Origin: Candidatus Omnitrophota bacterium
GTDB taxonomy: Bacteria > Omnitrophota > Gorgyraeia > JACOVV01
Direction: 5' to 3'
DNA length: 6,062 nucleotides
Assembly: GCA_016177145.1 (NCBI GenBank)
Contig: JACOVV010000072.1
Coordinates: 1-6,062, forward strand
This document shows positions 1 to 5,816 of this stretch, piece by piece (within the stretch, counting starts at the first letter, position 1; each line of letters opens with the position of its first letter). The notes beneath the pieces are model-generated. The model had not been told where the DNA came from. It was given only the letters and a program-made list of their open reading frames with translations, and ran no database searches. A program made the position numbers and the translations under genes.

Positions 1-330
1 CCAACAAGTCCCAAAAGGGCCGCGGACTCCAAGAATAGTGCCTGGTTTCATCTTCTGAATGGCTTTTGTCACTGCGCCGACCGCTCGGATGGTATGGAGT
101 AGTTTTTCCGGATGCTTTGGATTGCCGCTGATGGAAATCGGCACCTCTCCAACACCGAACACGTAAAGCATATTAAACTGCCCCGGCGCGAACGTCAGTT
201 TGCCGGCGCCATTCCCCCTGACGCCATTCTGAGGTTCGATTTCGATCGTAAACGTATCTTCTGTTTCTTTACGAATTCGCCTGATCGCGAACGGCGCCGG
301 CAGCATTGGGTCGCTAGTTAAATCATTCAT
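1..330 (-). CDS. hyhG: Group 3b [NiFe]-hydrogenase gamma subunit, FAD/NAD(P)-binding (partial, N-terminal 110 residues)
   Basis: This reading frame runs off the left edge, so only the first 110 residues are visible. They match the FAD domain of the ferredoxin-NADP reductase-like subunit that passes electrons between NAD(P)H and the FeS chain of cytoplasmic bidirectional (sulf)hydrogenases. Seen in order are FAPGQF (about residues 48-52), the flavin-binding stretch GEVPISIS (61-68), the HTIRAVGAVTKAI segment (79-91) and GVRGPFG (101-107). The NAD-binding half and the C-terminal cysteine cluster would lie outside. The ATG at 328-330 is preceded by GAGT at 338-341, seven bases away, a modest ribosome binding site. 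It lies 16 bp after the cyclic-nucleotide-binding-fold gene, which supports co-transcription. The related AsrB subunit of anaerobic sulfite reductase is the main alternative; the neighbouring genes favour hydrogenase. Confidence 0.85.
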   Translation of the reverse strand, partial: MNDLTSDPMLPAPFAIRRIRKETEDTFTIEIEPQNGVRGNGAGKLTFAPGQFNMLYVFGVGEVPISISGNPKHPEKLLHTIRAVGAVTKAIQKMKPGTILGVRGPFGTCW

Positions 331-346
331 TTTTTTTACTCGTTTC

Positions 347-808
347 TTAAGAACAGACTCCATACACATCTAATAACTGGATCCGAGTCGCCTCTACCCT
401 CTGGGCAATGATGGGAGCGAACCGTTTGAGAAGTTCGTATCCCAAACCGTTATCCTTTTCGAATTTCCCTCTTAAGCATTTCCCATCCAGCGCGATCGCC
501 CGCGTCACTTCAAGAGCGCGCGCGTCAAAACGCCAGCGGTAGGGAGGAATCAGCCACGACCATCCAAGCACCTCTCCCGGTCCCAGTGTTTGGATGGTAA
601 CCTGGCCTCGCCCGGGGACCGGAACTTCAATGGCCACTTTCCCCTCCCTTAAAAGATAGAAATGATTCGCTGGATCGTCATCCTGGAAAACAAATTGTCC
701 CGTATCGAAACGAACATTCGTCGCGCATCCCACCAAGCGCTGGAGATACTGCGGCTGAATACCTTTTAAGAATGGGTGTTCCGCTAGAATGGGTTCGAGA
801 GTCTTCAT
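347..808 (-). CDS. Cyclic-nucleotide-binding-fold protein without a DNA-binding domain (hydrogenase operon type)
   Basis: A 153-residue protein made almost entirely of a CRP-like beta-roll. The N-terminal helix ([16 protein letters not shown], 10-25), the beta-roll with [12 protein letters not shown] (49-60) and the GPGEVLG turn (77-82) are recognisable, and one long helix (about 121-147) closes it. No helix-turn-helix follows, so it is unlikely to be a transcription factor. The phosphate-binding cassette is not canonical: after GE comes [19 protein letters not shown] (79-97), longer and more aromatic than the usual GE-(I/L)-AL-RAA pattern. Cyclic nucleotide binding is therefore doubtful. Genes of this kind commonly sit between beta and gamma subunits of group 3b hydrogenase operons, as here. 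Start: ATG overlapping the upstream stop by ATGA (805-808), with AAGGAGA at 815-821. Its role is unknown; allosteric control or assembly of the hydrogenase is an inference. Confidence 0.85.
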   Translation of the reverse strand: MKTLEPILAEHPFLKGIQPQYLQRLVGCATNVRFDTGQFVFQDDDPANHFYLLREGKVAIEVPVPGRGQVTIQTLGPGEVLGWSWLIPPYRWRFDARALEVTRAIALDGKCLRGKFEKDNGLGYELLKRFAPIIAQRVEATRIQLLDVYGVCS

Positions 809-1953
809 GGTTTTTCTCCTTGGCGAATCGCTTTGACTTCTTCCGTAATGTCAATTCCCACCGGACACCAGGTGATGCATCGGCCGCATCCCACGCAGCC
901 GCTAGCGCCAAACTGGTCTACCCAGGTCGCTAATTTATGAGTCATCCATTGACGGTACCGTGATTTCACCGAACTTCGGACATTTCCCCCGTGAATATGC
1001 GAAAAATCCATCGTGAAACAGGAATCCCACTTGCGCCATCGTTCGGCGTGATCGCCTGTGAGATCGGTGACATCTTCCACCGTCGAGCAAAAACAGGTCG
1101 GGCAAACCATCGTACAGTTGGCGCAGGAAAGACAACGCTCCGCCACTTTTTCCCAGCGAGGGCTTTCATAATTACGGTAAAGCAACTCTTTGATCCCCTC
1201 TGTCTCCATGACCCGTCCCATTTCATCCAGCGCTCTCTGCGTCGCTTGTTTGGCCGCTTTCTTTTCCTTTGGCACGGCCGGCTTGAAGGGCATTTGACTC
1301 AATATTCGCGCTCCGGCTTCACTGCCTGCCTCCACCACGAAATAGTGACTTTGGACACCGGTAATTTCCGTCAGAGACAGATCAAACCCGGAAGTCGCTT
1401 TAGGGCCCGTTTTCATCGAAGCGCAAAAACAAGTGCCGCCGGCATGGCCGCAGTTCACCGCCACAATAAAAAGAGAGTCCCGAACGGATTTATAGTAGGA
1501 ATCCACATATTGTCCCTGGAGGAAGATCTTGTCCTGGATGGCTAAGGCGTGGAGTTCACAAGAGCGGACGCCGATAAAAGCAAGTTTCTGGTTTGGAGTC
1601 TCGGGTCTCGGGTTAGAGACTTCAAATCCTTCTTCATTACGGTTTGCGCTAAAGAGTTTCAGTGCGGGAGGAAAAAGGAATTTTTTCCAAGACTGGGGAC
1701 CTACTGTAAAGCCAAAATAGGCCCGGTCGGGTCTCTTTCCCAGTTGGTAGGAGCCCGCGTTTTGGATATCGCTAACGCCGACAGGTAAATCGGTCTCCGA
1801 TGTGATGGTCTCATAGACAATTGCGCCATCACGCACCGTCGGGCCGATCAACTGATGACCCTGTTTTTTGAGCAGCTCCAATAACTGTTGGAGCCCCTCC
1901 CGCGCGATAATGACTTGTTCCCCGAGTTTAGGTAAAACACCGGATGCCGGCAT
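805..1953 (-). CDS. hyhB: Group 3b [NiFe]-hydrogenase beta subunit, 4Fe-4S dicluster protein
   Basis: This 382-residue cytoplasmic FeS protein is expected to relay electrons between the hydrogenase small subunit and the flavin-containing gamma subunit. Two complete 4Fe-4S binding motifs are visible: C274-X2-C277-X2-C280-X3-C284-P and C353-X2-C356-X2-C359-X3-C363-P. Further conserved cysteine stretches are RSCELHAL (130-137), [10 protein letters not shown] (168-177), CPTCFC (284-289) and the segment from [15 protein letters not shown] (309-323) to the RYRQWMTHK motif (332-340); some may hold an additional cluster. The ATG has a strong AAGGAGA at 1961-1967, and the stop overlaps the next gene's start by 4 bp. 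AsrA of anaerobic sulfite reductase is a homologue, but the beta/CNB/gamma gene order and the dicluster C-terminus fit the hydrogenase type better. The catalytic large and small subunits are not in the window, so a hydrogenase-derived electron-transfer module without them cannot be excluded. Confidence 0.85.
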   Translation of the reverse strand: MPASGVLPKLGEQVIIAREGLQQLLELLKKQGHQLIGPTVRDGAIVYETITSETDLPVGVSDIQNAGSYQLGKRPDRAYFGFTVGPQSWKKFLFPPALKLFSANRNEEGFEVSNPRPETPNQKLAFIGVRSCELHALAIQDKIFLQGQYVDSYYKSVRDSLFIVAVNCGHAGGTCFCASMKTGPKATSGFDLSLTEITGVQSHYFVVEAGSEAGARILSQMPFKPAVPKEKKAAKQATQRALDEMGRVMETEGIKELLYRNYESPRWEKVAERCLSCANCTMVCPTCFCSTVEDVTDLTGDHAERWRKWDSCFTMDFSHIHGGNVRSSVKSRYRQWMTHKLATWVDQFGASGCVGCGRCITWCPVGIDITEEVKAIRQGEKP

Positions 1954-1970
1954 CGCTCTGTCTCCTTAAG

Positions 1971-2000
1971 ATTATAAGATAATTTTAGCAATCCTGACAG
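1971..2000 (-). promoter_or_regulatory. Alternative sigma-70-like promoter for the hydrogenase operon
   Basis: A perfect TATAAT at 1971-1976 lies 18 bases downstream of CTGTCA (1995-2000), which matches four of six bases of the -35 consensus. The predicted start, near 1964, would fall inside the AAGGAGA ribosome site of the first gene and spoil it. This makes it less attractive than the extended -10 just upstream, although the hexamer itself is better. Confidence 0.35.
1982..1990 (-). promoter_or_regulatory. Extended -10 promoter of the hydrogenase operon (preferred)
   Basis: On the minus strand, TGCTAAAAT forms an extended -10 element (TG-N-TAAAAT, five of six matches in the hexamer). Transcription would start near 1975-1976, giving a leader of about 22 bases that keeps the AAGGAGA ribosome site intact. 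No good -35 lies at the usual distance. Instead the 16-bp palindrome at 2010-2025 is centred about 41.5-42.5 bases upstream of that start, the usual place for class II activation by CRP/FNR proteins. Confidence 0.55.
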
Positions 2001-2009
2001 GGAATAAAT

Positions 2010-2025
2010 TATGACGTACGTCATA
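2010..2025. promoter_or_regulatory. Perfect 16-bp palindromic operator, FNR/NNR-like geometry
   Basis: TATGACGTACGTCATA is a perfect inverted repeat. Read as ATGAC-N4-GTCAT it has the half-site length and spacing of CRP/FNR-superfamily sites (FNR itself: TTGAT-N4-ATCAA). It lies in the 97-bp gap between the small radical-SAM gene, which ends here, and the hydrogenase operon, so it can only serve the latter on the minus strand. Its centre (2017.5) is placed for class II activation of the extended -10 promoter at 1982-1990. The cognate regulator is not in the window. Confidence 0.65.
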
Positions 2026-2050
2026 GATATACTATTTAGCGGGATTTTCC

Positions 2051-2665
2051 CTACGCGGCGGTCGCTGATTCAGTCTGTTTCCAGAGATCGTGGACTTTAA
2101 AGGGGGTGCGCAGTTCTTCTGCCACCCTCTCGCATTGCAGAACATCTAATGAAGGAAGCCCCACCGTTGTCACTCCAACTTCGGGGAGCATCTGGCGGCA
2201 TTCTTTAATGAACTCTTTAACCGCGTGATATGTCTGGGGGCCAAAATCAGGACGGACGATCCGGTAATAAGTGGCTGCGTCAGGGGCATTCAAGCTGACG
2301 GAAACCGCGTCTATTCTGCCGATGAGGTCCGGCACAATGGAGCGGCGATAGATTAAATTCCCGTGGCCGTTGGTGTTCAAACGAACTTTCGCTCCTTGAG
2401 ATTTAAGCCAATCCGCGATTTCCAACAAATCGTAAAGCCGCAGGGTCGGTTCTCCAAAACCGCAGAAAACAATTTCTTTATACACAGCCGAATTCCTAAC
2501 CGCGCCAATGACATCTTCAACGCTGGGTTCATAGGACAAACGTAAATTATATTCTTTTATAACCGGCCGCGACACACGAGGACAAAAAACGCACCGCGCC
2601 GTGCAGCGATTGGTCAGATTAATATAGAGATTTTGTTTCAGTGAATAGACAATGGTATTGAACAT
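2051..2665 (-). CDS. Small radical-SAM protein, TatD-associated family
   Basis: A 204-residue radical-SAM protein. The cluster motif C21-X3-C25-X2-C28 sits in LYINLTNRCTARCVFC (13-28). The SAM-binding GFGEPTLRL follows at 69-77, then RLNTNGHGNLIYRR (95-108) and a SVSLNAPDA strand (122-130). This layout and the short length match the family usually found next to or fused with TatD nucleases (annotated as TatD-associated radical SAM protein). No TatD gene is present here. The substrate is unknown for the family. The C-terminal tail after residue 190 (HDLWKQTESATAA) looks unremarkable. The ATG at 2663-2665 has no recognisable Shine-Dalgarno sequence; the preceding bases are GACGAAAAATTT. The gene lies only 13 bases after a 28-bp palindrome that separates it from the reductase gene. 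Whether it is expressed with the upstream unit or alone cannot be decided. Confidence 0.85.
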   Translation of the reverse strand: MFNTIVYSLKQNLYINLTNRCTARCVFCPRVSRPVIKEYNLRLSYEPSVEDVIGAVRNSAVYKEIVFCGFGEPTLRLYDLLEIADWLKSQGAKVRLNTNGHGNLIYRRSIVPDLIGRIDAVSVSLNAPDAATYYRIVRPDFGPQTYHAVKEFIKECRQMLPEVGVTTVGLPSLDVLQCERVAEELRTPFKVHDLWKQTESATAA

Positions 2666-2678
2666 AAATTTTTCGTCG

Positions 2679-2706
2679 GTAGGGGCACATTGCCATGTGC
2701 CCCTAC
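2679..2706. repeat. Perfect GTAGGGGC-type palindrome (REP-like hairpin, possible terminator)
   Basis: Arms 2679-2690 and 2695-2706 are perfect 12-bp inverted complements (GTAGGGGCACAT and its reverse complement) around the four-base loop TGCC. It begins one base after the reductase stop codon on the minus strand and fills most of the 42-bp gap. GTAGGGGC...GCCCCTAC palindromes occur as dispersed intergenic repeats in many bacterial genomes, which is my preferred reading. No uridine tract directly follows the stem on either strand, so a classical intrinsic terminator is not supported; protection of the 3' end or attenuation is possible. Confidence 0.75.
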
Positions 2707-2707
2707 A

Positions 2708-4477
2708 TTATTTAACAACCCCCGCGCACTCCCCCAGCCCCCGTCCTTGGGCCGTGTACGGCTGTTCGGCTCCCCAGTCGTAATAAAGATCCCGTTCCTG
2801 GTCAAAGGGAGGAACTACTGTTAAGGACTCCAGCTTTTGCCGAATCATTTCCTTCCCCATCCGTTCCAGAAACTGTGGGAAACTTTCCTTGATGTTGTGA
2901 TACCGATCGGCCCGATACCAATCCACCAGATTCATCACCGCCTTGGGGACCCGTTTCGCGGGAAGCTTCATGACGAATTCTCCGAATTTTGTCGTCTCTC
3001 CGCTTTTCCCGCCAACATAAAGCATATAACAGGGCATTAGACGCCCGTGCGATTGAGAAACCGCCCCGTGAAACCCCAGTGTTCCTATATAATGCTGGCT
3101 GCAGCTATTCGGACAGCCACTGACTCGGATAGAGACTCCCAGGAGATCCTCCGGAACTTCGCCATACATCTGAAAGAGAACGTGAGAGAGCGCCTTCGCC
3201 ATTGTTTTCGACCGAGTCAGAGCCACCTGACAAGTCTCAGCCCCCGGACATGAAATGACCTGATGAATCGCCCCTTTGCCCGGAGTCGCTAATCCATGTT
3301 GCACCAACTCCTGATAAACCGCGGCCAGTTCCGTCTGATGAACATTCACCAAGAGCAATTCCTGATCAATCGTCGTCCGGATTCCTGTTTCCCGTTTCAA
3401 GCTTCTGCTGAGATCCACGACCGCCCGCATTTGAGCCGAGGTGATGTCGCCCATCGGCAAAAGAATCGCCACACTGTAAAACCCTTTCTTTTTCTGCGGC
3501 AACACATTCGTCTGTTTCCACGAAACGTAGCCGTCTGTTCTGGGTTCAGCGGCCGGTAACAACGACTTGACCCGTTGAACTATTGAGGGGCCTTTTCCAT
3601 TTACCTTTCCGTTCGAAATCTTCTTCCAATAGACGGCGCTTTGATTTTTCTTCAGCGCTTCCTGTTTCTGGCGGACGAGTCTTCGAAGCTCTTCGATCCC
3701 CAATTTTTCTATTAAGAATTTTATCCGCGCCCGGCCGCGGTCTTTGCGTTCTCCCAGTTCGTTAAAAACATCGAGGATCGCTTCCGTCAAAAGAATAATT
3801 TCCTGCGGAGGGACACGTTCTTCGAATACCTTTGCCAGCCGCGGAGCGGCCCCGAGCCCTCCTCCGATGACCACCCTGAAAAACGGAGCGGCATTCCCGT
3901 TACTCCCTTCATTCCACTGCGCGACAAATCCCAGATCATGAATCATCGTTGAGGCGCAATCCTGCTGGCACCCTGAAAAAGCGATTTTGAATTTTCGCGG
4001 GAGATTTTGCGTCAACGGATGACGCAGGAAATAGCGGGCTAACCGTTCCGCGGAAGGGGCCACGTCAAAAGCCGCCTGCGGACAGACACCGTCTCTCCAA
4101 CAGGTCGTGACGTTGCGCACCGTATTACCGCACGACTCCCTGGAGGTCAATCCCGCTTCCGCCAATTCCTTCATGGCGGAAGCCAGAGACTCCAGCGGAA
4201 CATAATGAATCTCGACCGCCTGGCGGGTGGTAACATGCGCTTTCCCCTGATCAAACCACTCCGTGACTTCCGCGATTCTCTCCAGTTGATCCGCGTCTAA
4301 CCGCCCCAAGGGAATTTTGACGCGGATCATGAATTTTCCCTCCTGCCGCTGGCCGTAGACCCCCTGCAGAATCCGGCATTGTTTAAACTCTACGGGACGC
4401 TTTTCCCCTTTCTGGAACTCCGCGACGGATTGTCCAAAGGAGCCTACTTCCTCTTCTTGAACCCATCCTTTATCCAC
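2708..4477 (-). CDS. Siroheme-dependent nitrite/sulfite reductase (ferredoxin-type)
   Basis: A 589-residue two-repeat reductase, full length for the assimilatory-type family, catalysing six-electron reduction of nitrite to ammonia or sulfite to sulfide. The siroheme/4Fe-4S ligands are complete in the second half: C410-X5-C416 (CPGAETC) and C455-X3-C459 (CPNSC). They are 39 residues apart from C416 to C455, the same as in E. coli CysI. Likely anion-binding residues lie in the first half: R85 (HVTTRQ), R121 (TVRNVT), K162 and K164 (RKFKIAF). Unusually, the first half also carries C126-X5-C132 and C170-X3-C174. A lysine-rich linker (about 265-295) joins the halves. There is no flavin domain, so ferredoxin or another FeS donor is expected. 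The start is GTG at 4475-4477: an in-frame stop immediately precedes it, and AAGGGAGGT (4486-4494) is well spaced. It overlaps the HydG-like gene by 8 bp, indicating translational coupling. Nitrite versus sulfite preference cannot be decided from the sequence. Confidence 0.9.
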   Translation of the reverse strand: MDKGWVQEEEVGSFGQSVAEFQKGEKRPVEFKQCRILQGVYGQRQEGKFMIRVKIPLGRLDADQLERIAEVTEWFDQGKAHVTTRQAVEIHYVPLESLASAMKELAEAGLTSRESCGNTVRNVTTCWRDGVCPQAAFDVAPSAERLARYFLRHPLTQNLPRKFKIAFSGCQQDCASTMIHDLGFVAQWNEGSNGNAAPFFRVVIGGGLGAAPRLAKVFEERVPPQEIILLTEAILDVFNELGERKDRGRARIKFLIEKLGIEELRRLVRQKQEALKKNQSAVYWKKISNGKVNGKGPSIVQRVKSLLPAAEPRTDGYVSWKQTNVLPQKKKGFYSVAILLPMGDITSAQMRAVVDLSRSLKRETGIRTTIDQELLLVNVHQTELAAVYQELVQHGLATPGKGAIHQVISCPGAETCQVALTRSKTMAKALSHVLFQMYGEVPEDLLGVSIRVSGCPNSCSQHYIGTLGFHGAVSQSHGRLMPCYMLYVGGKSGETTKFGEFVMKLPAKRVPKAVMNLVDWYRADRYHNIKESFPQFLERMGKEMIRQKLESLTVVPPFDQERDLYYDWGAEQPYTAQGRGLGECAGVVK

Positions 4478-5747
4478 TCAGGCAGACCTCCCTTCTCATT
4501 CCGTCCGATAACCCGGTGAACTGATCCTCTCTTTTCTCCAGCCAGATACTTTTGATTTCAGAACGGGAGGGATCTTCCAAATATCCTTCTAAGCTCCGCA
4601 CGCCGTTGGCCGTGACCAGCTGCCGAATCCTTCCCTGACGGGACAACTGGATAAATTCTTTCATGGTGATCTGACAAAACCCGTCTTCCACGGTCGAAAA
4701 ACTGGGAAGATATCCTCCGGATAAAAGCTCTCTCACGATCTCGTTCAACGGCCGGTGGTCCGCGATGTAAAACTGGCTCTCGTTCTCTTCCCGCGCGGGA
4801 TTGGAGTAACCACCGGGACTGGTGTGGGAGCCGGCGCTCATCTGGGAAATGCCGACTTTGAGGGCCCGGTCCCTCAAAGCGGACGACTCCCGAGTGGAAA
4901 GCACCACTTCCGCATAAGGAACCGCTAACCGCAGAATCGCCAACAGTTTTAAGAAATCTCCATCACTGACCGGCGCCGGAGCGTTTTGCAGCGGAGCCCC
5001 CAGCGCGGGCCGCAGCCGCGGCAGTGAAATCGTCCTGGGGCCAATGCCGAATTTGTTTTCAAGATAGCGCACATGAGACAGCAGGGAGATGATTTCGTAG
5101 CGATAATCGAAAATCCCCAGAAGAATTCCCATGCCGATGCTGTTCCATCCGGCGCGGACCGCCCGCTCAGCCGACTCCAGCCGCCATTGATAAACCCGTT
5201 TGGGTCCTGTCAGGTGAACTTTGCGATAAGTCAACCAATGGTAAGTTTCCTGGAAAACCTGATAATTTCCGTATCCAGCTTGTGAGAGACGCTGGCATTC
5301 ATCCACTGAAAGCGGGGGTGGATTCACCTGAATGCTTCGAATCAGCGTGTTCTGCTTGACAGCGATGATGATCTTCTCCAGCAGCGCCACTAAATCTTTG
5401 CGTGGTTTTTCACCGCTCACCAAAAGAAGCCGGCGGTGGCCTTCCTTTTCCAGCCGCCGCGCCTCCTCCACTGTCTCTTGAACCGAAAGAGTCCGTCGAA
5501 TTAACTGAGTGTTGCTTCTGCGGAAACCACAGTAAAGACAATCATTGATGCATTCATTGCTGATATACACCGGAGCAAAAAGCAAGATTCGCTTGCCAAA
5601 AACTTTCTCTTTGACTTCCAGGGCAGCGTCGAAAAGCTGCTGCTGTTGTTCCGGACCCTCAAGAGCCATGAGACGGCTGATCTCATGCGGCTCCAGCGGC
5701 TGCAACTGTTTTGCTTTTGACAAAATGACGTCAAGAGAACTCATCAT
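4470..5747 (-). CDS. ThiH/HydG-like radical-SAM protein lacking the HydG auxiliary cluster
   Basis: A 425-residue radical-SAM protein of the tyrosine-lyase group, which splits L-tyrosine into p-cresol and dehydroglycine. The cluster motif C66-X3-C70-X2-C73 follows FAPVYISNE (57-65). SGEKP (111-115), ETYHWLTYRKVHLTGPKRVY (167-186), the SLPRLRPALGAP strand (241-252), LSTRES (283-288) and SAGSHTSPGGY (304-314) agree with HydG and ThiH. The C-terminal extension follows HydG (GGYLPSF, 344-350; LEGYLED, 386-392). However, the CX2C and distant Cys that bind the second FeS cluster in HydG are replaced: CTAC corresponds to STVE (351-354), and the late Cys region reads QLVTAN (376-381). It should therefore not make the Fe(CO)2CN synthon of [FeFe]-hydrogenase. 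No thiazole genes are nearby to support ThiH. Start: tandem ATGs at 5742-5747; AAGG abuts the first, so initiation is weak or nearly leaderless. Overlap with the reductase gene implies a joint function, still unknown. Confidence 0.8.
   Translation of the reverse strand: MMSSLDVILSKAKQLQPLEPHEISRLMALEGPEQQQQLFDAALEVKEKVFGKRILLFAPVYISNECINDCLYCGFRRSNTQLIRRTLSVQETVEEARRLEKEGHRRLLLVSGEKPRKDLVALLEKIIIAVKQNTLIRSIQVNPPPLSVDECQRLSQAGYGNYQVFQETYHWLTYRKVHLTGPKRVYQWRLESAERAVRAGWNSIGMGILLGIFDYRYEIISLLSHVRYLENKFGIGPRTISLPRLRPALGAPLQNAPAPVSDGDFLKLLAILRLAVPYAEVVLSTRESSALRDRALKVGISQMSAGSHTSPGGYSNPAREENESQFYIADHRPLNEIVRELLSGGYLPSFSTVEDGFCQITMKEFIQLSRQGRIRQLVTANGVRSLEGYLEDPSRSEIKSIWLEKREDQFTGLSDGMRREVCLSG
4486..4494 (-). 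promoter_or_regulatory. Strong ribosome binding site deciding the GTG start of the reductase
   Basis: AAGGGAGGT on the minus strand lies within the last codons of the HydG-like gene, nine bases from GGAGG to the GTG at 4475-4477. A TGA codon in the reductase frame sits directly before that GTG, so no longer start is possible. The next in-frame ATG (residue 50) would cut into the conserved first ferredoxin-like domain. Confidence 0.75.
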
Positions 5748-5778
5748 CCTTAGAGTAATAGAAAGGAAGGAATTTCAG

Positions 5779-5794
5779 TATGACATAAATCATC
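5779..5794. promoter_or_regulatory. Degenerate second copy of the FNR/NNR-like operator
   Basis: TATGACATAAATCATC has the layout ATGAC-N4-ATCAT and matches the perfect palindrome at 2010-2025 in 12 of 16 positions, including the whole left half TATGAC. It lies in the 69-bp gap between the NnrS-like gene and the HydG-like gene, and so probably serves the HydG-like/reductase unit. A weak -10 (TATTAC, 5755-5760, minus strand) would start transcription within a few bases of the ATG. Class II spacing from this site predicts much the same start. Confidence 0.45.
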
Positions 5795-5816
5795 TTTGGG
5801 TGGCACTTTCCGTTTA

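Noticed and set aside
991..1545. 184-codon open frame on the plus strand
   Set aside because: It lies fully opposite the FeS beta-subunit gene, has no recognisable domain or ribosome site, and looks like a composition shadow.
1..1953. Anaerobic sulfite reductase AsrA/AsrB, which would pair naturally with the siroheme reductase
   Set aside because: The CNB-fold gene between the two subunits and the dicluster C-terminus with the RYRQWMTHK region fit the group 3b hydrogenase type. The siroheme protein is of the long two-repeat type, not AsrC, and lies in a separate unit.
2041..2051. GGGATTTTCCC as a terminator after the small radical-SAM gene
   Set aside because: The stem is only four base pairs and no uridine tract follows on the minus strand.
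5726..5733. TGACGTCA palindrome near the start of the HydG-like gene
   Set aside because: It has no four-base spacer, lies inside codons of the gene, and an 8-bp palindrome is easily met by chance.
4470..5747. True [FeFe]-hydrogenase maturase HydG
   Set aside because: The C-terminal CX2C and distant Cys needed for the second cluster are absent, and no HydE, HydF or [FeFe]-hydrogenase is in the window.
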